NCBI GenBank assembly: GCA_028066355.1
Contig: JALCBP010000003.1
Coordinates: 1-64,000, forward strand
Source of the DNA: UBA1268 sp002694955
Lineage (GTDB): Bacteria; Planctomycetota; Planctomycetia; Pirellulales; UBA1268
Length of the DNA: 64,000 bases
Direction of reading: 5' to 3'
Shown: piece after piece, positions 34,409-42,067 of the stretch
Layout of the letters: the number at the start of each line of letters is the position of its first letter
How positions within the stretch are numbered: position 1 is the stretch's first letter
The notes under the pieces: model-generated
Seen by the model: only the letters and a program-made list of their open reading frames with translations
Told to the model about the DNA's origin: nothing
The model's database searches: none
Translations under genes and position numbers: made by a program

Positions 34409-35803
34409 TTAGTAGGCAAGGCCTAACCGAAACATAATGGTGCTTGGCAGATCAACAATTTGCTGTATGCCGTTGGCAGGATCTCCGACGCCATTGACGT
34501 AAAAAAGTTGGCGGTAGAAAGCATATCCGATTTCAAAGTTGCCGGAGAAGCCAGTTGTGGCGAGAGGCAACCACTCTGTCCCAAGAGAAATTCGTATATC
34601 GTTGTAGTCAAATCTCTGGATAAACCCTTCTCCGCCGTTGTAGTTAACATTTCGAAATGTCCAAGCACCACCACCATATTCGCCAGCAACATAGCCCCAC
34701 CAAGCATGTCGCCGTGTCTGTCCGAATCGCCACATAGCTCGCGGCGCTGGAAAGAACACGTCATACCGCGATGTTGCGTTTGGTGTCCATGTAAATCCAA
34801 CAGCGGGTAATATCTTTACCTGGTTTCGATCGAGGTAGATGACACCCAGTTTGCCCTGAAATGTTGGAGTCATATTTAACGTACCGATTGCTCGTCCCAT
34901 GACGCGCCAGCTGTCCATGACGAAAACATTCCAGTTTGTGTAGAAGCCAACACGGATTCCCAACTCAGCGCCAAATAGTGGTGTGAACTGAGGATTCCAC
35001 GCAGTATCCAAAAAGTTATCGTAGGTATTTCCTGGAAGTTGGGGTACTAGAGGTCGTGGCAGTAAAAGTGGATTGAATGCACTCTGAGGACCACCCCACA
35101 ACTGTAAACCAAAGCCTGGAGTAATCAGCAGAGGAGCCTGATTAATATTCGCTGGTGAATTCATGAAAAACGGGAGTGCAAACGTTGCCGTTGTATCGAG
35201 TTCATTTACAGCGACAGAATTTCCCCGACCAGTTCCTAGAACATAGGTCCAACTTCCCCGTACTCCCTGATATGCTCGCAAGGATTGTTGGTATGTTTGC
35301 TGAAACCATTGACTCTGTTGCGTTGGCGGTTGGGGATAACCAACAGGCAATGGTTGCGAAGGATTACTTGGGACGATAGGTGGTGGTGCTGTCGAATAGC
35401 CCGGGTAACCAGGCTGTCCATTTACAGCTGACGTGGCCCATGTTGGTGGCGGATTTGTTCCCGGGTTGGTTGCAGGTACAGGATAGATTTGGCTCGCCTG
35501 TGGCCCGTACGGATCCCACGCGGGGGGTGGAGGGGAGAGTGGATAGCCATACGGTGATGCCTGTGCAATCCTGTCGAGAGAGGAAGCAGCAGGTGGAGGC
35601 AGCTGTACAGTCTGCGCAGCAATGTTGTTATCTGCCGTGAATGCAGATATTCCTATGATCAAGACAATGAGTGAAAAAGTCTGTACTCGCACGCGGTCGA
35701 CGACCCACGCAGTGGGAGGTTGGCTGTGGTCATCCGGATAGCCCCGAATGCTGACCCCAACTCTCCGTGGGGGGTACCGCGCAAGAGCTATACGGGTCAA
35801 CAT
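34409..35803 (-). CDS. Predicted outer-membrane or exported protein with Pro-rich N-terminal region
   Basis: A 464-residue protein with no function I recognise. A hydrophobic export signal (FSLIVLIIGISAFTADNNIAAQ) precedes about 110 residues rich in Pro, Gln and Tyr, then a beta-strand-rich C-terminal half (GVIYLDRNQVKILPAVGFTW, WWGYVAGEYGGGAWTF, NFEIGYAFYRQLFYV) ending FRLGLAY, an aromatic terminus typical of outer-membrane barrels. The start is uncertain: ATG 35803 has AAGGG upstream, GTG 35692 would start right at the signal peptide, and the frame is open to 35908. Its paralogue follows by TAATG overlap. Confidence 0.6.
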   Translation of the reverse strand: MLTRIALARYPPRRVGVSIRGYPDDHSQPPTAWVVDRVRVQTFSLIVLIIGISAFTADNNIAAQTVQLPPPAASSLDRIAQASPYGYPLSPPPPAWDPYGPQASQIYPVPATNPGTNPPPTWATSAVNGQPGYPGYSTAPPPIVPSNPSQPLPVGYPQPPTQQSQWFQQTYQQSLRAYQGVRGSWTYVLGTGRGNSVAVNELDTTATFALPFFMNSPANINQAPLLITPGFGLQLWGGPQSAFNPLLLPRPLVPQLPGNTYDNFLDTAWNPQFTPLFGAELGIRVGFYTNWNVFVMDSWRVMGRAIGTLNMTPTFQGKLGVIYLDRNQVKILPAVGFTWTPNATSRYDVFFPAPRAMWRFGQTRRHAWWGYVAGEYGGGAWTFRNVNYNGGEGFIQRFDYNDIRISLGTEWLPLATTGFSGNFEIGYAFYRQLFYVNGVGDPANGIQQIVDLPSTIMFRLGLAY

Positions 35804-36011
35804 CGCCGCCCTTGCATCACGTTTACTGCTCTCTTCTATGGTCTTTAGTTCACGTAGACTTCCCTCTTTGACAGACTTTTTGTCTGATAAAGCTGGGTGA
35901 TAGACCATCCTCAGTGGTCTCTTGTGCGAGATATGGTTTCTCTCATTTTTTGCAGATGCACGTCGGTATCGATCTGTGCTCGTGTGAAGACTGATCTAAG
36001 GGCAGGTTCGG

Positions 36012-36860
36012 ATGACGAAAATTGGAGACACGGAACACCTGAAACAGGTGACAAAACTCGGGACCATTGAGTGCCATTCAGAGCTTGAGTCGACAATGGA
36101 TCGAGCGAAAGAAATCGCTGTCGATACATCCGTACCTCTCCCTGCTTTGATTACAGCAATTCATCAAAAAAGTGGCCGGGGTCGTCGTGGTGCAGGCTGG
36201 TGGCAGCCAGTAGGTAGCTTGGCGATGACACTCATTATGGAAATACCCTCAAAGGAAAATATTCCGGTAAGTGTCCTGCCAATTTGGTCGCTCGCATGCG
36301 GACTTGCTGTCGCAGAGTCTCTTCATCAACTCAATCCAAAACTGAAACCCCATGTGCGTTGGCCGAACGATATAGAAATCAGTGGTCGGAAGATAGGAGG
36401 CCTTCTACTCGAAGCAACAACAACTCAAAGGCTACTCATTGGTGTTGGGATCAATACAAATGGCTCAAAGGAGGATGCACCAAAGCAACTCAAAGAACGA
36501 CTTATCACAATCCCGGATATCTTGGGTAACACTATTTCACATGATGATCTTCTAGCAATTCTTGTTCCTCAGATTTTGAATACTGTTTTTGATACGTTCA
36601 ATCCTGAAAAACGGTTGTCGATTTTGAAGAGGTATCAGTCCCGTTGCAGCCTGACTCATATGTCAATCAAGCTCTTTGATGTTCTATATGAGTCTGAAAC
36701 AGATGGAATTTCGTCAAAGTCTCTTAACCGCGCGACTACACTGACCGGTATTTGTAAAGGTATTGATGCGGCCGGTCGTCTCCTTGTTGAGACACCACAG
36801 CAAACATGTGCGGTATTGGCAGGAAGTCTGACTGATCCCTCAGCAATCTGGAAACGATGA
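36012..36860 (+). CDS. birA: Biotin--[acetyl-CoA carboxylase] ligase
   Basis: Attaches biotin to the acetyl-CoA carboxylase carrier protein via biotinyl-AMP. The 282-residue product has the conserved Ser-Thr-Met opening of the domain (ELESTMDRAKEIA), the adenylate loop GRGRRGAGWWQP (residues 55-66), the RWPND motif, GRKIGGLLLEA and the GVGINTN loop. The N-terminal DNA-binding helix-turn-helix of E. coli BirA is absent, so it is a monofunctional ligase rather than a repressor. It converges with the next gene across 28 bp, where TGTTTGC-T-GCAAACA (36868-36882) could act as a small hairpin. Confidence 0.92.
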   Translation: MTKIGDTEHLKQVTKLGTIECHSELESTMDRAKEIAVDTSVPLPALITAIHQKSGRGRRGAGWWQPVGSLAMTLIMEIPSKENIPVSVLPIWSLACGLAVAESLHQLNPKLKPHVRWPNDIEISGRKIGGLLLEATTTQRLLIGVGINTNGSKEDAPKQLKERLITIPDILGNTISHDDLLAILVPQILNTVFDTFNPEKRLSILKRYQSRCSLTHMSIKLFDVLYESETDGISSKSLNRATTLTGICKGIDAAGRLLVETPQQTCAVLAGSLTDPSAIWKR

Positions 36861-36888
36861 GTCACAGTGTTTGCTGCAAACAAATCCC

Positions 36889-37968
36889 TCAATTTCGGGA
36901 AGAGTTCTTTTGAGCCACAAGACAGATTTCCTGTCCACCCGTTGATAACTGTTGTACGCGGGCTTGATACCCCCAAGATGCACATGATGCGCACCACTGA
37001 TCGAGTTTATCAGCATGTGCTATCTCAGAGAGTTTGAGCGTTGCGATAATTCCACGTGGTTTCTGAGGCCGAGATGAAAGAATTCTTTCTAGAGAGGCTA
37101 TCGTATTGGCTGGGTCGATGTTCATATCAGTGAGAATCCAATCGAAATCAGCAAACTCTCTGATTCGGATATCCCTGGCACGTTTTTTCCAATGCGTGAA
37201 GTGCTCATGTTTAACCAGTTGGGGATTCATGGTGGCAGGATCGACACCGACGACTGTGAGATTTGCCTCCAGAAGGCGTTGACAGGCTCCACCTGGAGCC
37301 GCCCCCAGCTCACAGACCCGTTCTCCGGAATGAAATTGAATACCAAAACGAGCGATCGCTTCGTCGAGTTTGAGCCACGCCCGTGAGATGCCGTGATCAG
37401 GCATTAGTCCTGGGTAATATCCTCCAGACCATTGACATGTCGGCCCACTTCCAATGTGCCAGCCAAACCACCAACGATCAACAGAGTCAACAACACAGTT
37501 CAGAATAAGATTCTGTTCCGACGTGACAGAATTTCTCTGAAAGGAATAAAGCGAAGCAAGCTTGCACTGAATTGAGGCAGTGTCAACCTGAAGACGGGGA
37601 TCACGTTTCCATACATGGACCGCGTTTACTTTTAGCGTGCCGAGCAATTGCTGAGTTGTAGCAATTCTCTCATCCTCATCTTGTCCTGTAACCTGTCCTA
37701 ATGAACGAATGCCAATGCGAGCGAAAACAAGTTGTTCAAGAACCTTTTCAGGCACTCCGAAGTGACACCACTCTGGTTTTGACACGATATGGGACGGAAT
37801 TCGAAAAGTTACCAGACCTTTTCGCCAGTACAGCTTTTGGAATGTAGGAAAAGTAAGCCGTTGTCGATGTTCTAAAGCGGACTCACTGCCATGCTTGCAT
37901 CCAATCAGCAAGTACTCACTCTGTTGAAGAGGCGATGACATGTAGGCTTCGGATATTTGGCCGTTCAT
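36889..37968 (-). CDS. RlmM/FtsJ-like SAM-dependent rRNA methyltransferase
   Basis: Likely 2'-O-methyltransferase acting on 23S rRNA. The 359-residue product has an N-terminal THUMP-like region (about 15-150) and a C-terminal Rossmann methyltransferase. The SAM-binding motif is RVCELGAAPGGACQRLLEA with VVGVDPATM after it; FADFDWILTDMNIDP supplies the catalytic Asp, and the Lys in GIIATLKLSE completes the K-D-K-E-type set. This order matches RlmM (YgdE). The start ATG 37968 has no clear ribosome-binding site. Confidence 0.82.
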   Translation of the reverse strand: MNGQISEAYMSSPLQQSEYLLIGCKHGSESALEHRQRLTFPTFQKLYWRKGLVTFRIPSHIVSKPEWCHFGVPEKVLEQLVFARIGIRSLGQVTGQDEDERIATTQQLLGTLKVNAVHVWKRDPRLQVDTASIQCKLASLYSFQRNSVTSEQNLILNCVVDSVDRWWFGWHIGSGPTCQWSGGYYPGLMPDHGISRAWLKLDEAIARFGIQFHSGERVCELGAAPGGACQRLLEANLTVVGVDPATMNPQLVKHEHFTHWKKRARDIRIREFADFDWILTDMNIDPANTIASLERILSSRPQKPRGIIATLKLSEIAHADKLDQWCASCASWGYQARVQQLSTGGQEICLVAQKNSSRN

Positions 37969-38031
37969 AGATATGTATCAAACCGGAGATATGTGCCAAA
38001 CCGGGCTGACCAGAAGCCTACCTATAAAATG

Positions 38032-38067
38032 AGGCCGGCCCGGGCGCCCAAGAGCCCGGGCCGGCCT
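38032..38067 (-). terminator. Strong G+C-rich hairpin terminator of the lysine-rich gene
   Basis: AGGCCGGCCCGGGC and its exact complement form a 14-bp stem with an 8-nt loop. On the minus strand it is followed by CATTTTATAGG, a short T-run, so it probably terminates the lysine-rich gene that ends 112 bp upstream. It shares the GGCCGGCC core with the gapA terminator. The rest of the 210-bp gap shows nothing. Confidence 0.7.
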
Positions 38068-38178
38068 TTCTCGTCAGAACAACGGCATGTTCACCATCGT
38101 CCGATCACCCTGCCAGAATGAACCATTCTCACATTGGAGCGTTCGATGGAGACCGCCTTCAGTCACGTCAAAGACGGA

Positions 38179-38382
38179 TTAGGCGTGGCCCTTTTTCTTG
38201 GCAGCCTTCTTCTTCTTGGCGACTTTCTTCTTCTTAGCCACCTTCTTCTTGGCAGCCTTCTTCTTGGCTACCTTCTTCTTGGCGACTTTCTTCTTCTTCT
38301 TAGCTACCTTTTTCTTAGCAGCCTTTTTCTTAGCTACCTTTTTCTTAGTAGCTTTCTTCTTAGTAGCCTTCTTCTTGGCCAT
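38179..38382 (-). CDS. Tiny histone H1-like lysine-repeat protein
   Basis: A 67-residue protein of which 40 residues are lysine, the rest almost only Ala, Val and Thr, with no acidic or aromatic residue. It consists of about twelve xAKKK units (ATKKK, VAKKK, AAKKK) ending KKKGHA. Such tails bind DNA or RNA in bacterial H1-like and Hc1-like proteins, so a nucleoid or RNA-compaction role is likely by inference. AGGAG (38390-38394) seven bases before ATG 38382 makes the start secure, a leader hairpin precedes it, and a strong terminator follows, so it is a real, independently expressed gene. The DNA is a mass of AAG repeats, prone to slippage. Confidence 0.82.
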   Translation of the reverse strand: MAKKKATKKKATKKKVAKKKAAKKKVAKKKKKVAKKKVAKKKAAKKKVAKKKKVAKKKKAAKKKGHA

Positions 38383-38401
38383 TGAATGGCTCCTTGCCAG
38401 T

Positions 38402-38442
38402 AGCACCCCCTAGGAATGAACCGACTACTTCCTTGGGGTGCT
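38402..38442 (-). promoter_or_regulatory. Leader hairpin directly upstream of the lysine-rich gene
   Basis: AGCACCCC (38402-38409) and GGGGTGCT (38435-38442) are perfect 8-bp arms. Inside them AGGAA (38412-38416) and TTCCT (38429-38433) extend the stem after a small bulge, leaving a 12-nt loop. It ends 7 nt before the AGGAG site. It may stabilise the messenger or control translation. Confidence 0.55.
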
Positions 38443-38557
38443 GAGTGTTGGAAGCGATCGACGTTTTCATGCTGCCATGATGTGCAAGCACATACATTGC
38501 ATGCATGAAGTACGTGTTTTCAGAAATTTTGTGTTCTACTGTCAAGAGAAATCACGG

Positions 38558-38597
38558 AAATTTTTTAAAAAATTTTGGTTTTTTTTAAAAAAAATTT
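38558..38597. promoter_or_regulatory. A/T-tract segment upstream of the lysine-rich gene
   Basis: A 40-bp run of alternating homopolymeric A and T tracts, with only two G bases. It lies about 175 bp ahead of the lysine-rich gene and 115 bp past the end of the next gene. Such tracts bend DNA and serve as UP elements or nucleoid-protein sites. The remaining sequence from 38443 to 38710 holds no gene I can support. Confidence 0.4.
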
Positions 38598-38710
38598 GGA
38601 TCGTACTCTGTTTTTGTTAGAGCAAAATTTAATCAGAGGACATATCCAGAGACTGTGAGTGAGTATTGAATGCGAACAAAAAATACTTTTTTTACAGTAG
38701 AAAGTCTCTT

Positions 38711-39922
38711 TTAGGGCTGTGCTGAGTGTTTTTTTACCCAGTCGTGAAGCATGGTCATTTGGGCAGCAAAACCCTGCTCATGACAATCGAGTGGGCTTTT
38801 AAAAAAACTTGCCAGCCAAGGCAGTGAACCGGCCTCACCAGCCACTCGGGCGCGATCAACCAATCGGACAAGATCAATGACCAATGGAGCTGCCAGAATA
38901 GAATCACAGCCCTGCCATGTGAACTGCATGGTCATTGGCGTACCAAGAAATCCCTGAAAATGGATGTGATCCCATGCAGTTTTCCAGTCACCAAGACTCT
39001 CAATGAATTCAATAGATACAAGTGTTTGTGGTGTTGATGGTAAGAGATTCGCAAGCAGATGGTCTTTACTCTTTACCTTGGCTGCTTTGTTTGATGGGTC
39101 ATCAAGAATTTTTCCATCAAGATTCCCAAATATGTTGTGTCCCACCCAACTCATGACATCCAGGTGGCGATCACGAAACATTGGGGCAAGTACACTCTTA
39201 AGCAATGTCTCACCAGTTTTTCCATCGCAGCCTGCATGAGGGAGTCCCCTCTGTTGTGCGAGGGTATTGAGTGCGTGCGGTGTTGCACCAGTGGAAGGTG
39301 TAAAATTGATATAGGCAGCATCTGCTTCGAATGCAGCAATTGCATAGAGGCTGCTCGTGGGGAGTGGACTTGATTCTGATGCGTTCTCGAGCAAAGAAGA
39401 AATTTCATCAAGATTGTCTGGAATAGGCAATGACCAGGGCGGTTCAGTTGATGCGAGGTTCACCACGACCACACGTTCAACATCATTCGTTTCTGCAAAG
39501 TCAAGAATATCTGTTCGAATTTGATCAATAATACTTCGTGGTGTCTGAGCTGCTTTGGATTCTGGCAGAGAAGCTATAGCCTGAATGGAGCTACCAGATG
39601 CCACTACAGTGCCAGGACGAAGACGAGTCTCAATATCTATCAGATCAGGAGTGACAGATTCCAAGACACCAGGTGGAATTGCTCGACTGACTGTCCACAT
39701 GCGGCGAGCCTCATCAAGAAGACTCCCATCACGAATATCATGTCCACCAATAACCATATCACTCCAATCAATAAGATTGAGTGAATGAAAAGCCGCGGTC
39801 TCAGTAATGAGACCGATTGGCTCAACCAATCTACGGGCAAGAGCTGCTAGGCCGGTCATGACGGTCGTGGCGACGCCACCTTTTGCACCGATTAGCCAAA
39901 GTCCAATTCGTTTTTGTGCCAT
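38711..39922 (-). CDS. Myo-inositol-1-phosphate synthase family protein
   Basis: NAD-dependent cyclase family that turns glucose 6-phosphate into inositol 3-phosphate, or a related phosphosugar cyclisation. The 403-residue product has an N-terminal dinucleotide fold (RIGLWLIGAKGGVATTVMTG), VVVVNLASTEPPW, NFTPSTGA, and the family core AGCDGKTGETLLKSVLAPMF with the catalytic Lys region, then WVGHNIFGNLDG. GAGGAG lies just before ATG 39922. It is shorter than eukaryotic enzymes and resembles the bacterial/archaeal branch. Whether the cell makes inositol lipids or uses a variant product cannot be told. Confidence 0.82.
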   Translation of the reverse strand: MAQKRIGLWLIGAKGGVATTVMTGLAALARRLVEPIGLITETAAFHSLNLIDWSDMVIGGHDIRDGSLLDEARRMWTVSRAIPPGVLESVTPDLIDIETRLRPGTVVASGSSIQAIASLPESKAAQTPRSIIDQIRTDILDFAETNDVERVVVVNLASTEPPWSLPIPDNLDEISSLLENASESSPLPTSSLYAIAAFEADAAYINFTPSTGATPHALNTLAQQRGLPHAGCDGKTGETLLKSVLAPMFRDRHLDVMSWVGHNIFGNLDGKILDDPSNKAAKVKSKDHLLANLLPSTPQTLVSIEFIESLGDWKTAWDHIHFQGFLGTPMTMQFTWQGCDSILAAPLVIDLVRLVDRARVAGEAGSLPWLASFFKSPLDCHEQGFAAQMTMLHDWVKKHSAQP

Positions 39923-40075
39923 CCAAACTCCTCATGGTCACCGTGGTATCATCTGTGACGGATGGTTGTTTTGTGTTTTTATGCCAGCACTAGTTTCGGA
40001 TGGCATACTGATACCAGAAGTATGCCATGTGATAGAGGTTCTTACTGGTAAGAAATAGGAAAGGAAATAAAAGTC

Positions 40076-41278
40076 ATGGAAGAAGCTGCTTGCCTTCAAT
40101 TAGCACATCGGATGGCTTCCCTCCAGCCATCAGCGACACTCGCTATGGCAGCGCGAGCTGGTGTGATGAAGGCATCTGGTATCGATGTTATTGATCTTTC
40201 AGTCGGTGAACCAGATTTTCCGACACCAGAACATATCTGTAAGGCCGGGAAAGCAGCTATCACTGCAGGAAAAACAAAGTATACGCCAGCGGCTGGAATA
40301 CCAGCGCTGCGTGAAGCAATTGCCAAAGACTATACGCGTCGATCTGGTCTTTCAGTCACACCAGCACAGGTTATCGTTTCAAATGGGGCGAAACACAGTC
40401 TTCATAATGTCTTTACAGCTGTCTTAAATCCAGGTGACGAAGTCATCGTACCAACTCCTTATTGGGTCAGTTATGCAGAATTGATCAAGCTAGTTGGAGC
40501 AAAACCGATTCTTGTTGAGACCTCAATCGATGAGGATTTCAAACTTCAGCCCGCAGCCTTGAAGGCAGCAATAACTCCTCGTACGCGAATGCTTCTGCTC
40601 TGTTCTCCGAGTAATCCAACGGGTGTTGTTTATTCACGTGAAGAACTCACTTGCATTGCAGATATTGCGATCGAATCAGACATTTCCGTGGTTTCTGATG
40701 AAATCTATGATCAGCTTGTATTTGATGGCCGGGAATCTGTTTCATTTCCAACATTACGACCTGGTCTTGAGTCACGGAGCATTGTTGTCGCTGGTGTAAG
40801 TAAGACGTATTCAATGACGGGTTGGCGTATCGGATGGACGATCGCTCCACCCGCACTGTCAAAGGCAATGGGGAGTCTTCAGAGCCAAGAGACAAGCAAC
40901 CCGTGTAGCATCAGCCAACATGCAGCTATCGAGGCGATCACTGGTCCGCAAGAATGTGTCGCAGTGATGCGCAATGCATTTCAAGCACGAAGAGACCTTG
41001 TTGTTGAAAGGCTCAGGAGTATCCCAGGTGTGAAGATTCCTGATATCGGTGGTGCTTTTTATGCTTTTTTTGATATCCAATCATTCCTAGGTGCCTCCAA
41101 AGGTCCTCAAGACAGTGTGGCCTGGTGTGAACAGTTGCTTGAAGAAGAACATGTGGCAACTGTGGCAGGCAGTGCTTTTGGTGCAGAAGGACATGTTCGC
41201 ATGTCTTTTGCTGCATCTGAGGAGAAGTTGACGGAAGGCCTTGATCGAATTGCTCGTTTTCTTGGTTCGGTGCAGTGA
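40076..41278 (+). CDS. Aspartate/aromatic aminotransferase (class I)
   Basis: PLP-dependent transaminase, most like bacterial aspartate aminotransferase subgroup Ib. The 400-residue product has the substrate-lid start SATLAMAARAG, LSVGEPDFPTP, the PLP-ring stacking residue in PTPYWVSY, NPTGVVYS, the PLP Asp/Tyr pair VSDEIYDQLVF, and the Schiff-base lysine K243 in GVSKTYSMTGWRIG. A purine-rich ribosome-binding region (GGAAAGGAAA) precedes ATG 40076. Overlaps the mobA start by four bases (GTGA). Confidence 0.92.
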   Translation: MEEAACLQLAHRMASLQPSATLAMAARAGVMKASGIDVIDLSVGEPDFPTPEHICKAGKAAITAGKTKYTPAAGIPALREAIAKDYTRRSGLSVTPAQVIVSNGAKHSLHNVFTAVLNPGDEVIVPTPYWVSYAELIKLVGAKPILVETSIDEDFKLQPAALKAAITPRTRMLLLCSPSNPTGVVYSREELTCIADIAIESDISVVSDEIYDQLVFDGRESVSFPTLRPGLESRSIVVAGVSKTYSMTGWRIGWTIAPPALSKAMGSLQSQETSNPCSISQHAAIEAITGPQECVAVMRNAFQARRDLVVERLRSIPGVKIPDIGGAFYAFFDIQSFLGASKGPQDSVAWCEQLLEEEHVATVAGSAFGAEGHVRMSFAASEEKLTEGLDRIARFLGSVQ

Positions 41279-41967
41279 ACAAGACACCTGCAGAAGTCCG
41301 GAAAAAAGACACAGCAGCAATTATCCTTGCGGGTGGAAAAGCGAAGCGCTTAGCGGACAAACGACCACTCGGCGGGAAAGCAGAATGTATTATCGGTGGT
41401 AAATCTCTTCTCAGTATTGTGAGTGGAGCTCTTGTTCCAGTCACACGTTCGATTCTTGTTGTGGGTGGTGATTCACTGGACTTGTCTTCTCAAGAATTTG
41501 TACCTGTTTGGCACATTCCTGACCATCAGCCGAATTCTGGTCCATTAGCAGCCGTTCTGGATGGGCTTCGATGGATCTGGCGAGAACACCCTCAACCCCT
41601 GCCACAATTTGTCATCCTCTCCGCGTGTGATCTGCCTGCAATTCGCTCATCCTTTGTGTTGGAAATGATTGCTCGTTTTCCACAGGAAGAAATGTGTACG
41701 CAGTGGGTCATTCCAGAGGTAGGAAAACGTCTTCAGTATCTTTTTTCTGTTTGTCGGCCAACGATTCTGCATCACTTAGAGGGCTTTTTTAGCTCTGGTG
41801 GTCGCGATTTTCGTGGCTTTGTTCAATATCTCCAGAAGTATGAATCAAAGAGTATTCATGTCATATCTGATGCCATCTGGGCGACAATAGATCCAAATGC
41901 ACATGCAGGCAGTGATATTGATACTCCCACTGATCTCGCCGTGTACACAGGCGATACTTCGCATTGA
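41275..41967 (+). CDS. mobA: Molybdenum cofactor guanylyltransferase-like protein
   Basis: Nucleotidyltransferase that adds GMP to molybdopterin, making the bis-MGD cofactor. The 230-residue product begins with the transferase signature AAIILAGGKAKRLADKRPLGGK, carries the GGKSLL core with the Lys of the family, HIPDHQPNSGPLAAVLDGL, and the Mg-binding LSACDLPAIRSSF. It starts with a GTG overlapping the upstream aminotransferase stop. The first loop (GGKAKRLADKRP) has an extra residue or two against the GG-x-S-x-R-M-G consensus, so close homologues such as other sugar or cofactor nucleotidyltransferases are possible. Confidence 0.8.
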   Translation: MNKTPAEVRKKDTAAIILAGGKAKRLADKRPLGGKAECIIGGKSLLSIVSGALVPVTRSILVVGGDSLDLSSQEFVPVWHIPDHQPNSGPLAAVLDGLRWIWREHPQPLPQFVILSACDLPAIRSSFVLEMIARFPQEEMCTQWVIPEVGKRLQYLFSVCRPTILHHLEGFFSSGGRDFRGFVQYLQKYESKSIHVISDAIWATIDPNAHAGSDIDTPTDLAVYTGDTSH

Positions 41968-41975
41968 TTCATGAG

Positions 41976-41999
41976 ACTCTCTATACTCATGTAGAGAGT
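41976..41999 (+). terminator. Hairpin between mobA and the AsmA-like gene
   Basis: ACTCTCTA and TAGAGAGT form a perfect 8-bp stem with an 8-nt loop, nine bases after the mobA stop. No T-run follows. It could be a partial terminator or protect the messenger 3' end. Confidence 0.45.
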
Positions 42000-42067
42000 A
42001 TCGGTAATTTCAGTCTCGTGTTTATGAGATACGCTCTTTTTTCTCAACCACAGATCAGCCGACAATC

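Noticed and set aside
38179..38382. CRISPR array in the short-period repeats
   Set aside because: The 15-bp periodic DNA is coding repeat (xAKKK), with no spacers.
38179..38413. Plus-strand frames opposite the lysine-rich gene encoding Phe/Leu-rich peptides
   Set aside because: They are the complement of AAG repeats and lack a ribosome-binding site; the minus-strand gene has SD, leader and terminator.
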